Translations under genes and position numbers: made by a program
In this document: piece by piece, positions 26,766-37,000 of the stretch
Layout: each line of letters starts with the position of its first letter
Numbering within the stretch: position 1 is the first letter of the stretch
NCBI RefSeq assembly: GCF_003989135.1
Contig: NZ_RYZZ01000010.1
Span: forward strand, 79,240 to 143,239
Direction: 5' to 3'
Length of the DNA: 64,000 nucleotides
From: Peribacillus cavernae
GTDB lineage: Bacteria; Bacillota; Bacilli; Bacillales; DSM-1321
The notes under the pieces: generated by a model
The model's input: only the letters and a program-made list of their open reading frames with translations
What the model was told of the DNA's origin: nothing
Databases searched by the model: none

Positions 26766-27071
26766 ATGCCTCTTTATCATAATCACCTGTCTTATTATCA
26801 ACCTCAATATTCCAGCCAGTTTCCGCAATACCCTGAGTCTGAGATTTGGGCAGATCAACAAATCAAACAACCTTTATATCCTCATTTGAAATCACAAGCG
26901 TTAAATATTATTGCCCCTTTTGTAAAATATGGATTAGAAGAAGCAAAAGAAACTTCTTACGTCCATGCATTACAGGAAGTTGCTGCAATGACCTATTTAG
27001 TTGGTAAGGGTATGGATCCACAGACCGCTTATTTAACGGTCGAATCTTGGGAAATTAATGAAATGTTTTAA
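26766..27071 (+). CDS. Coat-like Tyr/Gln-rich protein
   Basis: A 101-residue protein with a Tyr/Gln/Pro-rich N-terminus (YYQPQYSSQFPQYPESE), typical of coat proteins, and a helical C-terminal half (ALQEVAAMTYLVGKGMDPQ, then WEINEMF). The ATG has GAAAGGGAG and a candidate SigmaK promoter, so mother-cell expression is likely. It is inserted between the cytochrome N-terminal remnant and a duplicated cytochrome tail. I do not recognise the family. Confidence 0.6.
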   Translation: MPLYHNHLSYYQPQYSSQFPQYPESEIWADQQIKQPLYPHLKSQALNIIAPFVKYGLEEAKETSYVHALQEVAAMTYLVGKGMDPQTAYLTVESWEINEMF

Positions 27072-27156
27072 AAATGGTCAGCTTTAAAGCTGTCTATTTT
27101 ACTCTATAACCTTTTAGAAATTATCTGGATACCTGAAAAACTTCAATTTTCAAAAA

Positions 27157-27222
27157 AAAGATGCTGCTCCCTATTTCCCTTTTTAGTGAGATAGGGCTAT
27201 TTTTTTGATATTTTAGCAGGTG
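27157..27222 (+). repeat. Duplicated cytochrome tail plus terminator (copy 1)
   Basis: These bases are almost identical to 32815-32880: the last codons of the cytochrome gene (KDAAPYFPF-type), its stop and its terminator (ccctat / ataggg plus T-run). Downstream (27223-27512) there is only a small open stretch without start, near 27347-27485; I see no gene. Confidence 0.75.
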
Positions 27223-27512
27223 TTGCCCTCATGAAAACTTACGCCTGGACAGACTCCATACCTAAAGTGCGTACCGATCTGCCAAGGAGTTCCTTGGCAA
27301 CTGCGATACTCCGTTAAATCGTACAACTTATATAGCGTTTTACCTTCAGGCTTTCGTTTATTTTCGCAAGAAGCAATCAAACAGGCTGCTACTGAAATTG
27401 CACAAGATCAAACAGCTGTTAGTCAAGTACAAGTTGGAACGATTCTTGCGCTGCTCATTTGTGTGAGTACGAAGCCCAAAATCTAATATAACTTCTTAAC
27501 TTATTGTGAGAC

Positions 27513-27825
27513 ATTTTATTTATGATAATAATTTGCGAAATAAATTATTAACCAATTTTGGAGAAACCGTTTCAAAAAAGGATATTCTGGTCCAACAATT
27601 TTTGAAGAATCAATGGAAACTAATTTACATTCATGGAAAGGGACTTGGGTGGAGGTTCAGCAAGGTGATCAAAAAGTGACGGGCAGGATTGATAGCTCTG
27701 AAAAAGGGCATGTAAATCTGTCCTTCTTCAAAAATAAGCATGAAGTTCCAATTAAAGAGGTTACGTATATCAATAATCTACGCTGGTTCCAATTCATGAC
27801 GAATAATTGGAAACGAAGAAAATGA
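27513..27825 (+). pseudogene. Truncated copy of the CotB/LSm-like gene at 33173
   Basis: The DNA matches 33620-33934 closely. The copy codes for the last part of the protein (LTNFGETVSK, then ETNLHSWKGTWVEVQ and the closing WKRRK). A one-base deletion in the caatttttgaag stretch (caatttttcgaag in the intact gene) breaks the frame, and the N-terminal 150 residues are missing. Confidence 0.8.
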
Positions 27826-27834
27826 TGGTTTTAC

Positions 27835-28230
27835 TGTTCTAATCAGGATGGGCTGGTTATATTTGTTTTTAAATCGGAAATCAGGGCCATATTGGTTTGT
27901 GAAGGCTTGACGGTAAAGCTTGTAACCAACCCGCCCTGGCAAGATGTCTCCCTGATCGTCGATTGTCGCATTTTTAGGTGCCTGGTAAACTCGTCTGTCC
28001 AGTTCTTCGATGAACTGCTGGTACTTGTCAATGTCAATCATCGGCATATCAGGTAAAGGTGTTGTAAAATCAGCGCGGTTGACGGTGGACATGTTGTGGC
28101 CTTGTTGATTAACAGTCAGGTTGTCAGGAGAATTGACAAGTTGAACGATTAATAAAAAACTGATAAACCACGTAAGTTTGATAAGATCGCATACCTCCCG
28201 GATATAGTTCAGTGTAATCGTTTGGCTGTA
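27835..28230 (-). pseudogene. N-terminal fragment of a VanW/YoaR-type protein
   Basis: Encodes a membrane/signal segment (LTWFISFLLIVQLV), VNRADFTTPLPDMPMIDID and PKNATIDDQGDILPGRVGY, the hallmark start of VanW-family sporulation/peptidoglycan-associated proteins. After about 100 residues the sequence runs into the antisense of the duplicated fragment, so the VanW core is gone. No usable start codon lies at the right distance behind the GGGAGGT. Confidence 0.6.
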
Positions 28231-28239
28231 CGCCTTTTT

Positions 28240-29304
28240 TTCGACCATGGTCGCCTACACTTTAAGCCAGGCGCTTACAAGGGTCTTTGCATTCCTTGGA
28301 ATGTATTTATTACTGAAGAAGCATTTTCTGCAGGAGCAGCAGTTCGCGTGGATTTGTGTGGGAACTTCCCTAGCCTTTGCCCTGACCCCTTTTTGGCCTT
28401 TAGGAATGCTCAGCACCCTTGGGATGCCTCTTGCTCTCTGGGCATTTTTGAATATACGGAGCGGGGAAAGATCATGGAAAAATTATTTGGTCCTTACTCT
28501 GCTGCCGGTTTATTCAAGCATCGTACTTGGTTTTTTCTTTTTTCTCTTTGCTATGGGAGTTTTCTGGCTTACAGATGTTATCAGAGGAAAGGGATGGAAT
28601 CTAAAATTTCTTCTTTCGATTGTCTATATGACACTTGCATATTGTCTTGTTGATTATCGCCTGGTATCATCATTCATTTTTGGTTCTGAGCCAAACAGTA
28701 GAGATGAGTATTTTCATGCAAAATTGCCACTCTGGCAGGTAATCCGTCTGATAATCAGAAACTTTGTTCTGGCTCAAATTCTTTTATTAGCTGTTTTTAA
28801 TGAAAAGATCATCAATCAGAATAATCCATCTGTAAATGAGTTTTACGCAGAAAAGCTTTTTCAGAATATTAAAGAGCATATAGCACAGCCTCAGGAGGAT
28901 TACCGTGTTGTAAGCATCGGCATTCATCCGGCAATCGCCCAATATAACGGCTTCTACACGATACATATAATAATTTTTATCCGCTAACCTATAAACACCA
29001 ATTCCGCAAAATCATTGAAAATGAACTGGCTAAGAATAAAGGCATCAGGATTTATTTTGATGAATGGGGCGGCCGCTGCTACCATTTTACCGCTGAGCTC
29101 GGCAAGCATTACATGTATGAAAAAGACTCCAAAAAAAGGCTGAAGAATCTGGAATTAAATATGGGGCCGTTTAAAAAAATAGGCGGAGAGTATCTATTTT
29201 CGGCTGTACCGATTGATAATGCAGCAGAAAATGATTTAAAGCTTGATAAAATCTTTACAGAAAAAAGTGCCGCTTGGAAGATTTATTTATATAAACTCAT
29301 GTAA
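28240..29304 (+). pseudogene. Frameshifted DUF6044/YkoS-like membrane protein
   Basis: Two frames together give about 350 residues of a polytopic membrane protein. The first frame (to about 28975) has several hydrophobic segments and ends in IGIHPAIAQYNGFYT. The next frame resumes exactly with DTYNNFYPLTYKHQFRKII and continues to 29304 (FDEWGGRCYHFTAELGKHY). The N-terminal part of the usual polypeptide (over 500 residues) is missing. One indel near 28965-28975 plus a 5' truncation make it inactive. Confidence 0.65.
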
Positions 29305-29345
29305 GGAGAATATTTGCTTACAATTGCCACCAATATACTCACAAT

Positions 29346-29386
29346 AAAGATGACCTCAGCCAAAACTGAAGTCATCTTTTATGAGC
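29346..29386. terminator. Bidirectional terminator
   Basis: Stem aaagatgacctcag / ctgaagtcatcttt with T-tracts, between the DUF6044 remnant and the convergent gene at 29400. Confidence 0.8.
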
Positions 29387-29399
29387 TTAAGTGGATTTA

Positions 29400-29750
29400 T
29401 TAATAATAATAAGGGTACGGTATAAAAAATGGGAACACAAAGAAATTGAACGGATAGCGGCGGCGCCGAAAACGACGGTATCTCCTTCTATAACCACCGC
29501 CATACCCGCCAAATTGCCTCATGTCTGCGTCTGAGTCATCATCTATTTCTTCAGCAACTAACATGGTTACTCCATCATCATCCATATCTTCAATAATTCC
29601 ATCCATTTTAGTGCCGTCTCTCAATTGCGCGATAACATGAAAATACATATATTGCCTGCATTTACTCTTTGCATCTCTATACTCCTGACCTTGTTGGTCC
29701 CAGTAGCCCGGCTGATTTCCTCCGGGTCCCATATTGTAGTTATCCATCAT
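29400..29750 (-). CDS. Small-barrel coat-like protein with Arg/Tyr/Phe-rich tail
   Basis: A 116-residue protein: a Gly/Gln/Tyr-rich start, a compact beta segment that reads like an LSm/SH3 barrel (FHVIAQLRDGTKMDGIIED, then DGVTMLVAEE), a Gly/Arg tract, and a final FFVFPFFIPYPYYY. The same type of protein with an RRRYPF tail is common in Bacillus spores; the role is unknown. GAGAGGGACC precedes the ATG. It converges on the DUF6044 remnant across a terminator. Confidence 0.6.
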   Translation of the reverse strand: MMDNYNMGPGGNQPGYWDQQGQEYRDAKSKCRQYMYFHVIAQLRDGTKMDGIIEDMDDDGVTMLVAEEIDDDSDADMRQFGGYGGGYRRRYRRFRRRRYPFNFFVFPFFIPYPYYY

Positions 29751-30028
29751 GGTCCCTCTCTTTCACACCCATGTTATTCAACATGACTGAGGAAAGTTAC
29801 ATTTAAATTTTTTTCTTAGCTAAGTCGTTGGATAGGACGCTGGGATTAGATACGTATGCATATCCGCATGTGCTTTCAAATCTTTCCTTCACGACGAACC
29901 GTAAAAAAACAGAAGGGTTCATGTGAACTCCTTCTGAAACATTTGCCCATTTGCTAGGATGTTGATGTCTTAACAGCCGTTAGACTGTTTGAATTTTATC
30001 CTTGAATAAAAAATATATTTCAAGCCTC

Positions 30029-30232
30029 TTATTGCAATTGTGTATTAGCTGCTTGTTGATTTTGTTGGGTGTTTTGTGTTTGCTGGCCTTGCCCACCCAT
30101 TCCTGCCATAAGTGGGACAAACTGCTGCACGCTTTGTCCTATGCTTTTTTGACCCTTAGTCATACTATAATAAGCTGCTGCGCCAATACCTGCTGATGCA
30201 AGTAAAGGCAACCATATTTGTTGTTTTTCCAA
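30029..30232 (-). CDS. Small membrane-anchored Gln/Asn-rich protein
   Basis: A 67-residue protein with one N-terminal hydrophobic stretch (IWLPLLASAGIGAAAYYSM), a short basic linker and a Gln/Asn/Thr-rich tail. Translation starts at a TTG behind GGTGGTG. A CATAATGTA box at 30291-30299 lies about 60 bases upstream on this strand. Likely a sporulation-specific small protein, judged by composition and promoter only. Confidence 0.5.
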   Translation of the reverse strand: MEKQQIWLPLLASAGIGAAAYYSMTKGQKSIGQSVQQFVPLMAGMGGQGQQTQNTQQNQQAANTQLQ

Positions 30233-30290
30233 GCTTAGTCACCACCATTTATAAGTTTTACTTGCTTTTTTAACCTTTGTTATTCCGGAT

Positions 30291-30299
30291 TACATTATG
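30291..30299 (-). promoter_or_regulatory. Possible SigmaK -10 box
   Basis: CATAATGTA on the minus strand fits CATAnnnTA; no good -35 AC element is seen 15-17 bases upstream. Confidence 0.3.
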
Positions 30300-30414
30300 T
30301 AAGTGAAACAATTCCATATGAGTAAAAATGGCAGCACGTAAGAATAAATTGAAAAAAAATTAGACACGATATATTCATGGATATTTATAAAAAAATAATA
30401 GTAGGGGTGAAATT

Positions 30415-31986
30415 TTGAAATTCGTCATTAGTTTTATCGTAATTTCATTTATTTTATTTATTATTTATTTGAATTTACCACCTACAACTGGCCAATCAAA
30501 TAACCAACTTGATACACCACATGTTTCGCCTTCAAAAAGGGTTGTTCTTATCATGATAGACTCTCTCATGGATAAACCGCTTCAATCTGCTGTAAAGGAA
30601 GGAAAAGCACCTGCTTTACAATTTTTGATCAATAATGGACGCTATTATCCAAAAATGGTGAGCAGCTACCCAACGATGTCCGTTACGATTGATAGTACAC
30701 TTTTAACAGGAACATATGCTGAAAAACATAAAGTACCTGCACTTGTTTGGTACGATGAACAGGAAAAACGTTTTATCAGTTATGGGAGTGACACGAAAGA
30801 AATTTTTAAATTAGGACCTAAACAAGTCTTTAAAGAGAGCATGTTTCATTTAAATGAACATCACTTAAGTGATCAGGTAAAAACGATTCATGAAGAATTG
30901 GGTGACAGGGGTTTACAATCTGCTTCCATCAATACACTCGTTTTTCGCGGAAACAACACACACATGCTGCATGTTCCTAAGTTTTTAGAAGTATTTCACT
31001 TTCTAAATAAAGATGCTTCTGTTAAAGGACCTTCCTATTTTTCCTATGGAATTTTATCTACATTAAATCCAAAGAATAAGTATACCCGCTTCTGGCAAGG
31101 GCTTGGTTTTAATGATAAATATGCAACGGAAGAATTGAAATATTTAATTGAACAAGATAGAATCCCATCCTTTTCATTGGTTTATTTTTCAGATAATGAT
31201 AAAAAAGTTCATAAAAAAGGCGTGAATGAAACGAAAGGAATTGAAGAAGCCGATAAACGGCTGCAGACACTCTTTAATAAATATGATTCTTGGGAAAAAG
31301 CGTTAAAAGATAACGTGTGGATTGTAATGGGGGATAGCGGCCAAACTTCAATTGAAAGCGATAAGGAAAAAGCCTTAGTTGATTTAAGAAAAGTGTTAAA
31401 AGACTATAGAATTCATAAGATTAGCGGGCCAATTCAGAAGCAAGATCAAATCGTACTCGGATTGAATGAGCGAATGTCTTTTATTTATCTTCTGGATGAA
31501 TCGCTCAAACACGAGTTTATTGCTAAACAACTTCAAAAGGATAAGCGTATTGACACCATTGCCTGGAAGGAAGGGAAGACATTAAAAGTTATATCAGGAG
31601 ATAAGAAAGGAGTATTTTCCTTCCAACGAACAGGGAAATTTATAGATCAATACGGACAAAGCTGGAAAATAGATGGAGATACTCATATTTTAGATATCAC
31701 GATAAAAAATGGCCATTCTATTGTATATGGCGATTATCCTGATGCACTTGCACGCCTCTCCAGTTCTTTCTATTCACACACAGGAAACTTCCTGGTAGTT
31801 AACGCAAAACCTGGGTTTGAATTCATCGGAGAAGGATCTCCAACACATGTGGGGGGAGCAAGCCATGGATCATTGCATAAACAAGACACATACTTTCCCA
31901 TGATTGTAACAGGAACAGAGCTTGAACCAAAACACTTAAGAATGGTGGATGTAAAAGAATGGATTTTAAATATTTTGGATGAGTGA
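30415..31986 (+). CDS. Alkaline-phosphatase-superfamily phosphodiesterase, membrane anchored
   Basis: Type I phosphodiesterase/nucleotide pyrophosphatase-like enzyme of 523 residues. An N-terminal hydrophobic anchor (FVISFIVISFILFIIYL) puts the catalytic domain outside the membrane. The metal site begins with VVLIMIDSLMD; the nucleophile region is SSYPTMSVTIDSTLLTGTY (catalytic Thr/Ser); the later ligands are in FSDNDKKVHKKG, WIVMGDSGQ and THVGGASHGSL. Translation starts at a TTG behind TAGGGGTGA. It stands alone amid remnants. The substrate (nucleotide, phosphodiester or phosphonate) is not readable. Confidence 0.8.
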   Translation: MKFVISFIVISFILFIIYLNLPPTTGQSNNQLDTPHVSPSKRVVLIMIDSLMDKPLQSAVKEGKAPALQFLINNGRYYPKMVSSYPTMSVTIDSTLLTGTYAEKHKVPALVWYDEQEKRFISYGSDTKEIFKLGPKQVFKESMFHLNEHHLSDQVKTIHEELGDRGLQSASINTLVFRGNNTHMLHVPKFLEVFHFLNKDASVKGPSYFSYGILSTLNPKNKYTRFWQGLGFNDKYATEELKYLIEQDRIPSFSLVYFSDNDKKVHKKGVNETKGIEEADKRLQTLFNKYDSWEKALKDNVWIVMGDSGQTSIESDKEKALVDLRKVLKDYRIHKISGPIQKQDQIVLGLNERMSFIYLLDESLKHEFIAKQLQKDKRIDTIAWKEGKTLKVISGDKKGVFSFQRTGKFIDQYGQSWKIDGDTHILDITIKNGHSIVYGDYPDALARLSSSFYSHTGNFLVVNAKPGFEFIGEGSPTHVGGASHGSLHKQDTYFPMIVTGTELEPKHLRMVDVKEWILNILDE

Positions 31987-32095
31987 AACTGTCTATAAAA
32001 TGTAAAATCAATTATTTAAAGGCCGGGGGGTTATCGCACAAGTCCCAATGTATTAGTTAAAATTCCTCTTCTTTCTCATAAGATAAAAAATGCTA

Positions 32096-32350
32096 TCAAG
32101 TAAATGGGTGCCCTTTTGGGCACCCATTAACAAAAATCTGTTCATCTTTTATTCCTTTCTGCTTTAGAAATTCTTTCATTTCACGAGAAGTAACAAAATG
32201 ATAGTCAATATGCTGAATTCCCCAAAGTTGATGAATAAAATAATCGGTATATAGGTTGATAACCGGTATTGTTAACTCTTCTATTTCCTTTAAATAATTG
32301 AGTAAATAGGACGGAAGGGCTGCAAACAATAAAATCAGGCTTCTTCTCCT
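32096..32350 (-). pseudogene. Fragment of an MGDG-synthase/UgtP-like glycosyltransferase
   Basis: About 80 residues of the N-terminal domain of diacylglycerol glucosyltransferase-type enzymes: KKPDFIVCSPS in one frame, then PVINLYTDYFIHQLWGI and DYHFVTSREMKEFLKQKGI in another. The frame change near 32310 and missing ends show it is a remnant. Confidence 0.6.
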
Positions 32351-32556
32351 TCAATAATTTTTTATGAATGTTAAGAAAAGCAATTCAAAAACTCTGTAGC
32401 GTTTGTTATTTTCAACATTTTTATAAACGGTACTTCGGTAAATCATACTGTATAAATCCGGAAAGGTATGAAGGTTTAGATACCATCCCAAAAAGAATGA
32501 AAAGCCGACTGAATTTTTTACTAGAGTCGACCCTACCCCGGGAGCACCGGGAATAA

Positions 32557-32844
32557 ATGAGATTATTAAGCCGCCATCATTTCCTCATAGGTGCAACAGT
32601 TAACAGGATTCCTACCAATCATTTGGATGAAAAGCAGATTGAACTTGCGTTTGCTAAAAGAATATCTTCTGGAGGTTATAAGACTCCCAGTTTAATCGGT
32701 CTGTTTTGGAGTGCTCCTTATCTGCACGATGGGGGAGTAGCTGTTGGTCCGCGTATGGAACAACTGGGAATGCCGGGTACGTTAGTGAAAGGGATTATAC
32801 CAGATTCTAAAGAAAAAGATGCTGCTCCCTATTTCCCTTTTTAG
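32557..32844 (+). pseudogene. C-terminal part of a di-haem cytochrome
   Basis: Contains YKTPSLIGLFWSAPYLHDGG, the near-C-terminal signature of di-haem cytochrome c peroxidase-like proteins, and ends in KDAAPYFPF. The haem-bearing parts are missing from this frame; one haem motif is found at 26.5 kb. There is no ribosome binding site at the ATG. Together with 25983-26564 it looks like two halves of what was once one gene or two duplicated genes. Confidence 0.6.
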
Positions 32845-32880
32845 TGAGATAGGGCTATTTTTCTGATATTTTAGCAGGTT
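32815..32880 (+). repeat. Duplicated cytochrome tail plus terminator (copy 2)
   Basis: Near-identical to 27157-27222, followed in both places by (parts of) the CotB/LSm-like gene. The gap to 33172 has no gene; it holds the SigmaK-like box below and a short imperfect hairpin near 32950-32976. Confidence 0.75.
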
Positions 32881-32960
32881 TGCAGAGAAAAGACAATGTT
32901 CCTTATACCTCTATAGAAGAGGGGCACCCTGTTTTGGGCGCATCCCTCAAGGAATCTCTG

Positions 32961-32989
32961 GACTATGGGGATTCTTTTTTCATATCATA
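32961..32989 (+). promoter_or_regulatory. Candidate SigmaK promoter
   Basis: CATATCATA at 32981-32989 (perfect CATAnnnTA) with GACT at 32961-32964 about 16 bases upstream. It lies 184 bases ahead of the gene at 33173. Confidence 0.4.
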
Positions 32990-33172
32990 TAATAAGGAAT
33001 TGTGAAAGCTGCCTGGGTGAAGTGTTCCATTATTTCGGAAAAAGTTTCAGCTGGGTATAGGCCTATTTTCTAATAAATAAGCCTATGAATAAGACAATAA
33101 AAGAAAAATCACATAAATTATCAAAGGTAGTAATTTGAAAGTATGTTTTTAGAGGGCAAAGGGGTGGGATAC

Positions 33173-33934
33173 ATGAATAAACAGATAAGGCTTGATGAAT
33201 ATACAAAGCTATTATTGGAAAGACGAGATCAAGAAGAAAGAAAAGAGGATATCATTAATGATCACAATCTAAAAACAGGAAGCGGACTGACTTCACCACA
33301 TAGTGCTATGTCAACAGAAGAACTCAGATTGTTCATGGAATATATGGATCAGGCAAATTTGCGAAGCCTGGCAAAAGCGAAACCGGAACTTAAGAAGCCA
33401 TTAATGCTTAAAAAGTTTTTTAAGTCCAAACGGAATCAGCAGGTGGAAGTTTACTCGAAAAGTGGTGAGGGCTCGATTTATACGCTTGGAAAGGTAAGTG
33501 CAGTTGGTCGTGACTTTGTCATGATCACAAACTTGAAGGATCGAAAGTGGCTTCCTTACACAGCGATTGAATCGGCGAATATTCCATTTGGCATCCCGAA
33601 TTATTCCAATACTCATCAGCACTTTATTTATGATAACAACTTGAGAACCAAATTGCTAACCAATTTTGGGGAAACCGTTTCAAAAAGGGATATTCTGGTC
33701 CAGCAATTTTTCGAAGAATCTATTGAAACGAACTTACATTCATGGAAAGAAACGTGGATAGAAATTCAGTTTGGGGACCAGAAAGTCGCAGGGAAGATTG
33801 ACAGCTCTGAGGAAGGGATCGTAAACCTTTCATTCTTCGGCAAAAAACATGTAGTTCCAATAAAAGACATTACGTATGTAAGCAATCTTCGCTGGTTCTA
33901 CTTCATGACGAGTATTTGGAAACGTAGAAATTGA
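33173..33934 (+). CDS. CotB/LSm-like two-barrel protein, paralogue 1
   Basis: A 253-residue protein. The first 80 residues are charged and helical. Two small beta-barrel segments follow: QVEVYSKSGEGSIYTLGKV to KWLPYTAIESANIP, and WIEIQFGDQKVAGKIDSSE to HVVPIKDITYVSNL, separated by LTNFGETVSKRDILVQQFF. The same order occurs in the proteins at 42331 and 54712, both next to MnxE/F/G genes; B. subtilis CotB has similar barrel repeats. AAAGGGGTGGG precedes the ATG. A truncated copy lies at 27513. It converges on the tandem mnxG genes. Function unknown; a coat scaffold is my inference. Confidence 0.7.
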   Translation: MNKQIRLDEYTKLLLERRDQEERKEDIINDHNLKTGSGLTSPHSAMSTEELRLFMEYMDQANLRSLAKAKPELKKPLMLKKFFKSKRNQQVEVYSKSGEGSIYTLGKVSAVGRDFVMITNLKDRKWLPYTAIESANIPFGIPNYSNTHQHFIYDNNLRTKLLTNFGETVSKRDILVQQFFEESIETNLHSWKETWIEIQFGDQKVAGKIDSSEEGIVNLSFFGKKHVVPIKDITYVSNLRWFYFMTSIWKRRN

Positions 33935-33956
33935 CTGCTTTAATTAATAATAATAA

Positions 33957-33990
33957 AAACAGCGCCCTACATAGGGCGCTGTTTTTTACT
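33957..33990. terminator. Bidirectional terminator between 33934 and mnxG copy 2
   Basis: Perfect stem aaaacagcgccct / agggcgctgtttt with a short loop and a run of six T. Confidence 0.9.
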
Positions 33991-34058
33991 TGTTTAAAAA
34001 CAAAAGAGTTAAGCAATATTTTTGTCAGAAATAATTCAGGATAGTTTTACTGTCCATT

Positions 34059-37000
34059 TCACAACCTGGGCAAGTGTGGCTGATCTTTATCATGAACACG
34101 CATAATTCCCCACATTCCCTGTTCAATATCCCAGCGAATGTTGCCTGAGCGGTACATATAGTCTCCGGGGAAGTTGAAGATACCGCCTGCTCCGCCAATC
34201 AGCAGCAAATCTTCTGCTGCTCCTGGAACCATGTGGCCGACATACGAGTCCATACGCGAATCAATATCCCTCGGGTCAAACTTCCAGACATGGCCATGGA
34301 GGTGGAAGGTGTGGGCTCTTCTTCGTTCAGAAGGCATGGTCAAACGGATCGTGACAGCTTCACCCGCATAAGCTTCAAAGACAGGGGTGGCTGGGTCGCC
34401 AAATACTTTTGAACTAAATAGGTCACTTAATACAGGATGTTCCCTGAAGCGGTTAATCAGTCTTTCCGTCCGATAATTGAAACCGCGTGAACCATTGTCA
34501 TAGGTATCTACAAGATCTTCTAAGTCATCTTGTACTCCTAAAATACCATCGATTGGATCTACAATTAGTTGGCCTTGCTTATCAACAAGCCGTACCCCGT
34601 CATGCATGATTATGACAAATTCTCTTGAATTGCCTCCTAGGAGCGGGTTATTTAGGACGATATTAGTACCGGTTTTGACCGGTTCAAGGGTTAATGGATC
34701 GAGATAGGTCGTAAATCGCGGCTCCGCGATAAAAGCTCCAAAAGCGCCGAATGAGCGATGATTCCGCAAATCCGCCACATCCCACATCGCACACGTCCCG
34801 ACCGCATCATGGACATGCCAGCGGTAGGTAATTTTTTCACCGGGTCCGACCGTTTGATCAGGATTAAATCCCACTGTATCACCGCTTGAAGTTGTCACAT
34901 CATAATCAAGCAGGCTTACGTGAAGTGAGATTCTCAGTGACGGAGGATAAAACGCCTGTTCTTTCACCGGCGGATAAGGGTGAATTCCGTCCTGGAATGG
35001 AAATAATTCGAATTTAAGCCTGCTCGTCAATGTTACTTCGACAATGTCACCGGTATTTCCCCTCAGTACAAGAGGTTCCGGATTTTTCTTGCCGCAAAGG
35101 ATATCATCCACATCTTCTTCGAGGGCAAAAATAATCCCAAACGGGTCATGATCGCCATAGGAATTATAAACAATCGGCGTTTGGAACGCGACGACATCAT
35201 ATCTTCGAATTGGTGCGTTCGGCGATGCTTCTGGCGGCAATGTGCTCTGCGGGTTGGCAAGAGCAGGCGGTTTGCCGGTGACCTCGGGAAGCGGTTTTGT
35301 CCTTGGCGGAGGCAGCGGCCGGTCCGGAAGCGGAATCAAATCTTCTACTTCCTGATCAAATGCGCGAATCAGCCCCCAGGTACCGTTCCAGACATCCTCC
35401 TCATCCTCAAAAGCCCATAAATAATCCCCTGCCCTTGGAATATCCATTTCCATTGTAAACGATTCGGAAATGCCGATATGCTGTTGGGATAAAAGGATGG
35501 AATCGTTGTCGGGGCGTTCTGATTTCCACCTTAAACCATGCACATTAAAACTGTGGGATTCTTCATGTGCTCCCTGCAATAAACGGATGCGGATCGGATC
35601 ACCTTCATAGGCCATTAATATCGGGGTGACGGGATCTCCGTTGACAAACGAGCTAAAGGAATAGGCAGGATCACAATCCTTACCGAGCCGGAATTGCAAT
35701 GGTTCGTTTTTGTAGTTCACCCCAAAGACGCCTGGGTCATCCTGCGAACCGGGAAATTCAGGGGGCGCAAGCGGACAGCCATTTTTATCGAATAAAAGGG
35801 CGAAATCCTGGACAAATAAAGCGAAGTCGCGATAGTCAGGGATAATTGGATGTGTGACAGTTACTTGTGTCCCACGTTCCGTTTCCTCACCAGTTGTAGA
35901 GTCAAAGAATTGAGAAAAGCGCGGCTGAATGACACCGGCGCCAAAAACGCCATGCTGCTGATGAGAAATCGGAAATAAATGGTCATGAAAGAAAAAGGCT
36001 TTTAATTCCGTATCGGCAAACCATTCATAGCGAATCGTCTCACCCGGCAGAACCGAACTGTCGTAGTTCCAGCCAACATTTGCCCCGTCCGTTACGAGAA
36101 CATCAAATTTTACGAAATGAATATGGAATCCCACTTCATATGTTCTCGTGACAAGCTGAAAGGCGTCTCCATCAAGGATGTGCGGCAGCCTGTTCGTAAA
36201 GTTTAGCCTGATACAGGAACCCGCAGGTATATGAAGGACGAGTGGCTCTGGCTCTTTTTTTCCTGACAAAACGTCATCGAGGTCTTTATCGAGAACATAT
36301 ATCCTTCCTTTTGGATCGTTCCAGCCCTGCTTGTTATAAACAATCGGCAGTTCGATCATGGATACATCAAATTCGACGACAACTGGATTTCCAAGGCATG
36401 AATCGGTGAAAACCGCTCCGGGTCTTGCGTTCGGAACAGCGGCATTTTTCTCGAGTTCCGTCATTTCCCTGCCGCCAACAATGCCAAGCGGAGGTCTTGG
36501 GGCTTTGCAGCCGACTTTACCGGGAATAAAGTTCGGGAATCCCGGCTTTTCTTTGGTTGGACGCGGCAGACACGGCCGGTCCGGCAAAGGCTGAAGCGCG
36601 GCGATCGGAACACCGTTCGGATAGCATTGGCTGCCGTCCTGAAGCGTATCAAATATGCGGTTGATTCCCCACATCCCGGCTTCAAAATGGGGGTATAAAT
36701 GACAGTGAACAATCACATCCCCAATTGCTCCGGAAAGACTTCCCAGCCCGTACAAAGGCTGGACATTGTAATGAGATTGAGGGCTGATCGCCTGTGAATC
36801 GATAATTTCAGATCCGGCATTACTGGGATCCCTTAGCCATTGGTGGACATGATAGTGAAAGACATGTGTTTCTTTTACACCGGCATGAATTAATCTGATC
36901 ATCGTGGGATCGCCCCTGTAGCCGCGCAAGATCGGTGTTGCCGGATCGCCGAAAACCCATGAATCGTGATGAACTTCTTCACCGTCACAATCAGGGCAAA

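Noticed and set aside
28222..28653. 143-residue frame overlapping the DUF6044 remnant
   Set aside because: Alternate frame of the remnant; the other frame has the membrane-protein pattern that continues after the frameshift.
32368..32556. 62-residue plus-strand frame before the cytochrome tail
   Set aside because: No ribosome binding site and no recognisable pattern; it lies in a region of decayed genes.
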